Shown: positions 57,243 through 64,000 of the stretch, in pieces | How positions within the stretch are numbered: position 1 is the first letter of the stretch | Layout of the letters: each line of letters opens with the position of its first letter | DNA from: Takakia lepidozioides | Taxonomy: Eukaryota > Streptophyta > Takakiopsida > Takakiales > Takakiaceae | Assembly: GCA_030704615.1 (NCBI GenBank) | Contig: CM060732.1 | Coordinates: 7,254,001 to 7,318,000 of the forward strand | Reading direction: 5' to 3' | DNA: 64,000 nucleotides | Program-made: the position numbers and the translations under genes | The notes under the pieces: model-generated | Database searches by the model: none | The model's input: the letters and a program-made list of their open reading frames with translations, nothing else | What the model was told of the DNA's origin: nothing

Positions 57243-57688
57243 CTCCGTCGTGTGCCTACCGCCCCCAAGATCGTCCCTGAAGAACAAGAAGAAGCTTCTT
57301 CTGCAGCTACGCTGCCTTAACTACCCGTAAGCTATCCTAACTGCCTCACTGACTGTCATGACTCTAACCGTCAGTCATGACAGTACTAACTTGTACTGTT
57401 GTTCCTTGTGTTCGCGTGTTCCCCCTGTGTTCCCATGTTCCCCTCCTGTATTGTCGTGAGGCCTGTGACACCTGTGTGGACTCATGCCTTGAGGGTCATG
57501 AGGGCTCATGGGGACTTGTGCCTGCCACATCATGAGGACTCATGAAGGCTTGTGCCTGCCGCACCATGAGGCTCATGAAGGCCTGTGAGGGCTCATGGCA
57601 GTAGAGCCATGAAGTCTCATAATTGCGCAAAATGAAGGGTACCCCATAGACCCCCTATTTCGTCTAAGTCCTAGGCAACCTTATAACA
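57241..57688 (-). repeat. LTR-like segment (3' LTR of a minus-strand element)
   Basis: On the minus strand it starts TGTTATAAGGTTGCCTAGGA at 57688, right after a purine-rich tract (AGAGGTGGAGGGATAA) that fits a polypurine tract. The first ~65 bases match the LTR-like segment at 5075. GGCTCATGA/GGCTTGTG minisatellite steps follow (57480-57600). The far end is not defined. Confidence 0.5.
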
Positions 57689-57726
57689 TTATCCCTCCAC
57701 CTCTCAAAAAGCCATGCCCTCACGGT

Positions 57727-59600
57727 TCACTTCTTGTGTGCAACATGCTTATGTGAACGGGCACCTGAACGGTCCTTGTGCTTGTGAGAGTCCCTGTGAG
57801 GGCTGTGTGTGCGAGCTCTAGTCTTGTCCTTAGCTGGTGGGGAGGTTTGTCTGCTGACTGGAGTAGACTGTCCTGCTTGGTTGCTCATTGGAGCAGATCG
57901 TTGTGCTGGTCTGACATATGGAGGAAGTTTCTCTGGGATGGCAGATCCTCGCTTTTTCTTGTCTGCCATGACCTCCTCGTAGTGTGTCGCCATGTCAAAT
58001 GTATCTTTGTTGGAAGAAGCAATCGTATCAAATTCACTGTCCATGCGTTGGCCCTTCTGGCTCCGGATTTTCTTAGGAGCAACAGGGAGTAAGACTGGTA
58101 ACCCATCATGGCCTAGCATGTCTGGTACATGATCTTCTAAGACTCTTTGTACCTTTTGCCTGGTTAGTGTAGTGTAAGCCCTGAGTTCCATGTCTGTGTA
58201 ATGGGGTGGCTTACCCATCTAGTTGGAATTCTCAAGCCATCTTCTGGCGTCATGCCCCTTGGTAAAAATGTGGTTATGATCCCAGACCATCCTCCTCAAA
58301 TCTGCTTGAGCATAAGTGAGCCACTGCCTACTAGTTGTTCATCATGTTGGAGCATGGTGCACACATCCTGACCCCTGTGCTCTGGAATTGTTGGGAAATT
58401 CCAGTGAGTTCCATTGGAACAAGTTAGGTACCTCTGCTGCATCCTCTGGCACTCGATTGGTAACAAAGTACACACAGCCCCTAACAATACTGGCTATCTC
58501 TTTAGTCTTAGTGGATATAAAACCCATAAGTACCTGGAAGGCCAAGAGCTCCTTGCGGAGAAAATCTGCTTCATTACAACACTGGGCAAAGTGGTGATCC
58601 TCAATGGGCTTATCTGACTCAAAGATTTCGAGTCGCTAATGGCAACCAATGACGCATAAGATGTTAATGGTGTCCAAGTGACTCAGTAGGAGTCAAGTGC
58701 TTCCAAATTAGATCCATAACATGAAGAATTTGGGTGTAAGGCAACATTACAGCATCATGATAGGAATGCTCAGTGAGAGTTCGGGGTATATTGGCAGAAA
58801 GATCAGTCCAGATATCAGGGTATGTTTGTGTTACCAGAGATACTGTATCCATGTTGTCTCCATGAGGGGGCTGTTGGTGGGTTGGTGCAGTCTCTCCCGG
58901 CGCCACCATGGCCTGCACCTCCTCTGCTGGAAAATGAAACGCAAAAGCCTTTGCTTGCAAAAAAGTGGCCAACAACTGTTCCTCATGAACAAACTGCCTT
59001 TCATCAATGTTGGAGCTCAAATCCTCCACTTGAGTTTGAAGGTGATCAACCTCCTCCTGCAATTCCTGCACTTGACTATAGACAGTATCTATAGTTGCCA
59101 TTGCAACTTTCTGAATCTGCTCCCTGAAATCTTGGATTTCTTCTTTGCTCAACTTTCTTGGAACCTTGCCCTCTGTTGGTCTTTCTGTCAACCAGAGCTG
59201 CAAAATGTGGTTGTCCACTAATTGTTGAGTGGAAGTCCTAAGAGTCTGCTCCTCACTGAGCTTGTAAGCCTTATTTTGCTGCTCCAACCTTTCTAACCTC
59301 TTCTGATAAGGGTCTTTCAAGGCTGCATAAGCAGCCATCATATTATTGGCTTCCGTTCGTTGATCCGCACTTTGACAGTCTGGTGCAACTGTAAAAGTTG
59401 TTGGTCCTTCTGTTCATTGTGGAACCTCAGCTCCTGGATGGTACTCTCATTGCGACAAATAGTATTATTCATATCCGCAATGAGTTCTCCTTGTTGTAGT
59501 ACCTATTCATGTGCCAGTGCACACAACGTTGATTGCTCCCGAACATCCTTTTGTGTCTGGTCTATGGCAGCCATGAAATCACCCCTTTGTTTATGAGTTC
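57727..59600 (-). mobile_element. Coiled-coil accessory ORF of an LTR element, copy 1 (broken)
   Basis: On the minus strand: MAAIDQTQKDVREQ, an in-frame TAG, then GELIADMNNTICRNESTIQE (59600-59350). The long ORF 59341-58664 contains KRLERLEQQNKAYKLSEEQT, VDNHILQLWLTERP, KLSKEEIQDFREQIQKVAMA and EVDHLQTQVEDLSSNIDERQ, a long coiled coil. After 58664 come LMGFISTKTKEIASIVRGCV (58545-) and a C-terminal part, 58218-57727, ending in a His/Lys/Arg/Ser-rich tail. The ORF ends 39 bases before the LTR-like segment at 57688, in the same orientation. That places it between pol and the 3' LTR. I know of no named function. Stops and shifts show that this copy is inactive. Confidence 0.5.
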
Positions 59601-60908
59601 GGCATCACTAAGCCACACCCTTTTTATTTTCAACTCTCCATTTCACTGTTTTTTGAGTCGATTGCGACTTTTTGACTACAGGCCTTACCAGTGAAATCTG
59701 TCGAGTCGTTTCAGTCACCTAGTTAAACAGGTTTCACTGGCACTGACACAGTGAAAACAGTATATGGTGGGACCCACCCTGTGGATCCTGGGACGTGTGA
59801 CGTGTAGTCAATACTATTACTGTAGTGAAATAAGATAACTACGAGATGACCCTATTGGATAGTGAACTTGAAGTTGAGTAATGAAATAAATAACTAAGTT
59901 TAGGTAGTTTACAGTAATGTGTTAGTGGAAGATTTTCCTCACTATGACTGTTAGTGAAATATATTGACAACATATAGTGAAAGGAGAACGGAATACATGC
60001 AGAGGGTGTAGGGTTTCACTATTGGGGTGTAAACTTTTACTGCAAAAAACTAAAGAATGTAATATATAATAAATATAATTGATTTTTTTTAAATGCCAAT
60101 TATTCATTGAGTCAAAATCAATATATGAATCGAGACGTTTGTTTTGTTTTGTTTTGTTTTGTAGCGTCGTTGAGATCTCCCAAACCGCGGGGCCCCAGCG
60201 TGGGTGCTTGGTGCCGTTGGAAAGCCCTCGATGAGGAGGGGTGCACCGGCTTGGTCTCATGAGTTTTGGACCAGCGGTGTGGGAGATGTGGAATTCCAAG
60301 TACTTTGGGTCGCTGAAAATTCACAAAAAATAGCAAAAATGGCAAAGTGGGCATTCCTGGGACAATGGTGGGACAATGGTGGGAGCCTCGATGGGAGAGA
60401 TATCAAGGGAAAGGTCTCCGGTTCAAATCTGGTTGTAGGCTCTGTGGAAAAAAACGGGGTGCGGATGTTGCATGAGCGGATTTTAGCATGAGCAGAGCAC
60501 ATTCCAAAGAATATTCTTTGATTTTGGACTTAAAAAATGTACAATTCGCCCGCTTTTCATGCAAAAAAGTGCTCGTGCGTGAACATACTGGTGGGTAAAC
60601 GTTAAGTTCGGATTCGATACGATAGGTTCGGCAGTTGCCGAACCTATATAGTTGGTGCCGATTACAGGACGCCGGAATTTCCATCGCGGAAATAGGTCGT
60701 GGGGAATTGGGCCGCGGGAATAGGCAGTCATATGAATAAAAAACCATTTTTTGAACGAGCGGTGGCCCGACAGGAAAGCGATGACGTGGAGATTATTAAA
60801 GGCATGTGTGGTTTTTCATTCCCTTGGACCATTTGCTTTGGTGGTGAAGGTGAAGTCGGGACCGACTATACCATTTCGGGGATTTACAAACAGTGGTGAC
60901 CCTCCACT
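59601..60908. other. no gene recognised; TTTTG repeat and CATGAGC motif
   Basis: A (TTTTG)5 tract lies at about 60138-60162. GCATGAGCGG and GCATGAGCAG occur at 60466-60500, related to the motifs at 10.3 and 38.2 kb. No coding region is supportable. Confidence 0.45.
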
Positions 60909-61341
60909 ATGGACAATGATGTAGGAACCAACAATGATCCCGTGCAACAATCGGACAGCGAAAGGCCTCCGCCCCCTGAGCAGCGGCAAATTCCCAACGA
61001 TGGTGTGGCTCCGAAGACGGACAATGCTGCAGGGGAAACCTTGCATTTTCTGCAAATGGAGTTTCGTGGTGGGTTTTTATGGATTCGGACTCATCGGAAG
61101 AAGCATCCGAGGACGAAGATGCAGGTGCAGAGTATCCTATACATGCCTTTGAGGAACTGGACATTGCCGGGGAGGACGAATTGCATTGGATTGCTGCTTC
61201 CATGGAGGTCTTCAATAGAGAAGCTCCGGAGTTTGTTGTGTCGCCGGAAGCACACGCAATAGAGTCGTGCAGTATCTGCCTCCAATGTGTCCAAGCTGGA
61301 GAATGTATGCGCACGGTGACAATCTGTGCACACTCATTCCA
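60909..61341 (+). pseudogene. RING-H2 protein gene, N-terminal part (broken by inversion)
   Basis: MDNDVGTNNDPVQQSDSE (60909-) leads through a probable splice near 61066 or a frame change to MDSDSSEEASEDEDAG and EDELHWIAASMEVFNREAPE. It then reads CSICLQCVQAGECMRTVTIC followed by AHSF. C-x2-C, 15 residues, C-x-H is exactly the first half of a RING-H2 finger of E3 ubiquitin ligases. The finger stops at 61341, where unrelated coiled-coil ORF sequence begins. The second half is found inverted at 62393-62328. Confidence 0.72.
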
Positions 61342-61893
61342 AAGCTCACCCAGGGGGAGATGAATGATTTCAGGTTGCAGGTGCAGAACATTGCCACAAC
61401 TACTATAGACAATGTCTATAGTAGGATAGCGGAGTTACAGGATGATGTGGAAAGGCTACAAACTCAAGTGGATAACTTGAGTTCCAACATTGACAAAAGA
61501 GTCTTTGTTCCTGAGGAGCAGCTGGTGGCTACTTATTTGCATGCCAGGACTCTGATTTTTCAGTCTTCATCACAGGAGGTGTAGGAGTTGCCAGCAGTAG
61601 GAGGGACAGTGGCAGCAATATCACAGCCCCCACAGCAGGTGGCTGTGCAGGTGGCTGACACTGTTGATACCATGGCAATGCCACAGTCTGAGGTTTGGGG
61701 GGATGCTGCTTTTAACCCACCTAGGACTCCTGCTGCACTTGAGTACAATCGGACTGTGATAATGCCTTTCAACCAAATTCCCATTGTGATGGATTTGGCT
61801 TGGAAGGAATTCAGTCTTCCACAGTCTTTGGCACATTATTACCAGTTCTATCTTGGAGTTTCCACCTCGGATAACGAAGGGATGGGTGAGTAA
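61342..61893 (+). mobile_element. Coiled-coil accessory ORF copy 2, C-terminal part (inverted)
   Basis: It reads KLTQGEMNDFRLQVQNIATT, RIAELQDDVERLQTQVDNLS and VPEEQLVATYLHARTL, then past a TAG, EYNRTVIMPFNQIPIVMDLA. This matches the C-terminal half of the ORF at 58664-59341. The N-terminal half of the same copy is on the opposite strand at 62394-62750. Confidence 0.7.
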
Positions 61894-62327
61894 AAGCTGC
61901 TCGACAAGTGGTCGTCGTGCACGAGTTGCAAGTGACAGGGGTTCTGCTGCAGTGTGCTTACATTAGTGCTATTATCATAGTCGGTAATGACTTTGATAAT
62001 TGAAAAGTTTATCTTCAGGCGATGCCTCCACATACAAGGCATAGTGTGCACCAACTACGAGAGGCCAACTTACAAACTGTACGGAATATTTGTATGGTGA
62101 GGAAGAGAGCAGTAGGGATAGAATTACAACCCCAGAGAATGGTCTTCAGGAAACTGAGGGTCCACTTATGCACAGAAATGAAATCAGGTGGTGCTTTGGA
62201 GAAAAGAACAAATCCACAGAGAAAACACGTGATACCAAAGTTTCTTGCGGAAATTGGAAGCAGTACACTTAATCCGCAAACAGGCAGGGGGAAAAAAGAT
62301 TCAAAATCAAAATGCCCATGTTTTCTC

Positions 62328-62393
62328 TTAGAACCTGTGGCGGCAAAGCGGGCATGTGCCATTGTGCTGAACCCAAGTCTGAATGCACGCCTT
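62328..62393 (-). pseudogene. RING-H2 finger, C-terminal part
   Basis: On the minus strand the sequence reads KACIQTWVQHNGTCPLCRHRF and a TAA. C-I-x2-W and C-P-L-C-R are the second half of a RING-H2 finger. The spacing fits the half that ends at 61341. Confidence 0.75.
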
Positions 62394-62750
62394 CCCTTCC
62401 ACCGGCCCTTGTGTTAACCATACTTGCATAAGATGATTATCCACCAAGTCCTGTGTAGCACCCCTGAGAGCCTGCTCCTCCTTGATTCTGTACATATCTA
62501 ACTGCTGCTATAAAGCCTGCATGCGCTTCGCATGAGGTTCAACCAAGGCTGCATAGGCAGCAGTCGGATTATTGGCTTCCTTCCAAGCCTTGTTAACCAT
62601 AGAGAGTTCATTCTTTTGGCCCGTGAGTGTTGGTTGCAACTCCAGGATGTACCTTTCCTTCTCAGCCTCAATCCGACTGTATTGTTGGAAGGTATCCTCA
62701 TTGCGACGGATAGTAGCCTTCAAATCAGCAATGAGTTTCCCTTGCTAGGT
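62394..62750 (-). mobile_element. Coiled-coil accessory ORF copy 2, middle part
   Basis: GKLIADLKATIRRNEDTF, EAEKERYILELQPTLTG, AAYAALVEPHAKRMQAL, then past a stop IKEEQALRGATQDLVDNHLM and QVWLTQGPVEG. It aligns with the start and middle of the copy at 57.7-59.6 kb and breaks off at 62394, exactly where the C-terminal part should begin. Confidence 0.65.
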
Positions 62751-63342
62751 GAATGCAGGGTTGACTGGACCGAAATGGACGTTACCGGCACAGTTTTAGA
62801 TGACTGCAATTGATAGTGTCATCAATTGAATTTGAATTAACTCATTAAAACCAGAAAATATATATGTTATTGGATTCCTAGCTTCAATACGCACCCATAG
62901 CAACTCTCCAATCATGAATCCGATAAGAAATGACTCTGCTATGGACTTTTGAACACTGTCATTGTGGACTGTTACCGCAGTGAATGGAATTACAATGGAC
63001 TCAAGTTCTCATATGTGTCATTGGTGAATTCCATTGAAATTTGGAGTTAAGGTGGTCATTTTGGTCCACATCATAGGTATGGATTTGAAGTGGCAAAATC
63101 ATTTGTCATTTGACTCATATGGACTAATATATGTCAAAACAATAGGCGTTTTAAAAAAAATCCATAGCTCATCTTGTTTTTTGGATTTTGGGTGTCATTG
63201 TTTTTCTAGAAGTATAAAAAACTATAATCTTCAATGGCTAGGTGGCATATTGAATTTATTTTGTAAACTCTAATTTTTAGTTTTTCATAATTTCTCTAAA
63301 TAATAGACTAAAATATTTAATGAATTATATCTTTAATATTTG
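62751..63342. other. no gene recognised, AT-rich
   Basis: An AT-rich stretch separates two coiled-coil ORF pieces on the minus strand. It may be an insertion; I see no element signature. Confidence 0.4.
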
Positions 63343-63990
63343 CTACAGAGCAGTTGTTAGTGTGGCACATTGGATGGTCATTTTCTGATGAACTGCCTCC
63401 AACTCTGTATGAAGCACCTTCACTTCCTGCAATTTTCCCTCATGCTTCACTTGCAACTGGTATAGCTGTTGCTTATGTACTTCATGCAACTTCTCCTGCT
63501 CCAGACCCGCTTCAATCATATTCCCCTTTGCTAGCTGCAAAACAGCCTTCGTGTCCTCCAACTCTTTCTGCAACTTGAGGTTGGCCTCCACATCCACATT
63601 GTTTGCACACTCAGTGGCAATTCTAGCCTCAAACTCCTGCTTGAATTCCTCCCTCAAAGCTGCTAATTGTGTGGATGGAACATGGGATTTCACATAAGTG
63701 CCCAACAAATTGAGTGTCCTGCTTATGGAACTCATAAGCATGGCCTGCTGTGGGTCTTCATAGGAAACTTGTTGATGGTCCCTCTGATTCTCCACAGTGT
63801 GATGTTTCACCAACCATTCAGGCCATGTTCCCACAAGATCTTCTTCCTCAACGACCTCATTCTCCACAGGTGCTGCAGTGCCCTTACATTCTACCCCTGG
63901 AACCTCCTTCACAAATTCGGGCATGACATGCACAGCAGGGATTCCCTTGGTCAAACTATGCATCTTTGGTACTACTGGTTCTCCAACCAT
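63343..63990 (-). CDS. Coiled-coil protein fragment, possibly the N-terminal part of the accessory ORF
   Basis: An open frame of 215 residues on the minus strand. A Pro/Val-rich start is followed by LVGTWPEWLVKHHTVE, TLNLLGTYVKSHVPSTQLAA and a long heptad-rich coiled coil (EFKQEFEARIATECANN, LKLQKELEDTKAVLQLAKG, QLQVKHEGKLQEVKVLHTE). It lies in the same orientation and just upstream of the copy 2 coiled-coil ORF, so it may be its N-terminal region or a neighbouring ORF of the same element. The window ends here. Confidence 0.4.
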   Translation of the reverse strand: MVGEPVVPKMHSLTKGIPAVHVMPEFVKEVPGVECKGTAAPVENEVVEEEDLVGTWPEWLVKHHTVENQRDHQQVSYEDPQQAMLMSSISRTLNLLGTYVKSHVPSTQLAALREEFKQEFEARIATECANNVDVEANLKLQKELEDTKAVLQLAKGNMIEAGLEQEKLHEVHKQQLYQLQVKHEGKLQEVKVLHTELEAVHQKMTIQCATLTTAL

Positions 63991-64000
63991 GCCAGAGTTC

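Noticed and set aside
60410-60440. GGTTCAAATCT resembling a tRNA/SINE B box
   Set aside because: No convincing A box or cloverleaf lies upstream at the right distance, and no tail typical of a SINE follows.

Overview
This is nuclear DNA of a green plant (streptophyte). A spliced six-exon ESCRT-III gene, a plant DUF716/TMEM45-type membrane protein gene, a PLS-type PPR fragment, CACTA, Ty3-like and LINE retroelement remains, CCHC/DUF4283-type sequence and a large satellite all point that way. The PPR fragment favours a non-seed land plant. A charophyte such as Chara is not excluded, and I cannot fix the species. The window is repeat-dominated and gene-poor. Single-base frameshifts occur in several otherwise good genes, so some may be assembly errors.

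Layout. 0.4-1.3 kb: TMEM45-like gene (one frameshift). 2.6-3.8 kb: LINE ORF1-like relic. 5.1-6.9 kb: LTR plus Ty3-like gag. 7.1-15.8 kb: two minus-strand, intron-rich members of an unusual family whose N-terminus looks like a ParB/sulfiredoxin domain and whose C-terminal half looks like a beta-class DNA methyltransferase. A third piece, the ParB-like exon alone, lies at 38.4-39.0 kb. GGCGCC-core repeat arrays lie in and beside these loci (12.9-13.8, 16.6-18.1 and 37.7-38.1 kb). 20.3-24.3 kb: CACTA transposase gene with long open frames. 24.9-25.5 kb: PPR relic split by a short LINE tail. 26.4-29.1 kb: mosaic of LINE pieces with an internal inversion. 29.6-33.0 kb: PTTA/En-Spm-like gene with an in-frame FCP1/NIF-type phosphatase domain. 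34.4-37.5 kb: SWIM zinc-finger transposase-like gene. 39.0-45.5 kb: 116-bp satellite, every unit carrying a palindrome. 45.6-46.6 kb: unrecognised multi-exon gene. 49.1-54.5 kb: complete SNF7/VPS32/CHMP4 gene on the minus strand with a LINE in intron 3. 55.7-64 kb: gag relic, LTR, copies of a coiled-coil ORF of an LTR element, and a RING-H2 gene cut by a roughly 1.05-kb inversion.

The two housekeeping-type genes (TMEM45-like and SNF7) are the only clear host genes. The most interesting content is the ParB-methyltransferase-like family, the transposon-phosphatase fusion, the palindromic satellite and the two microinversions.
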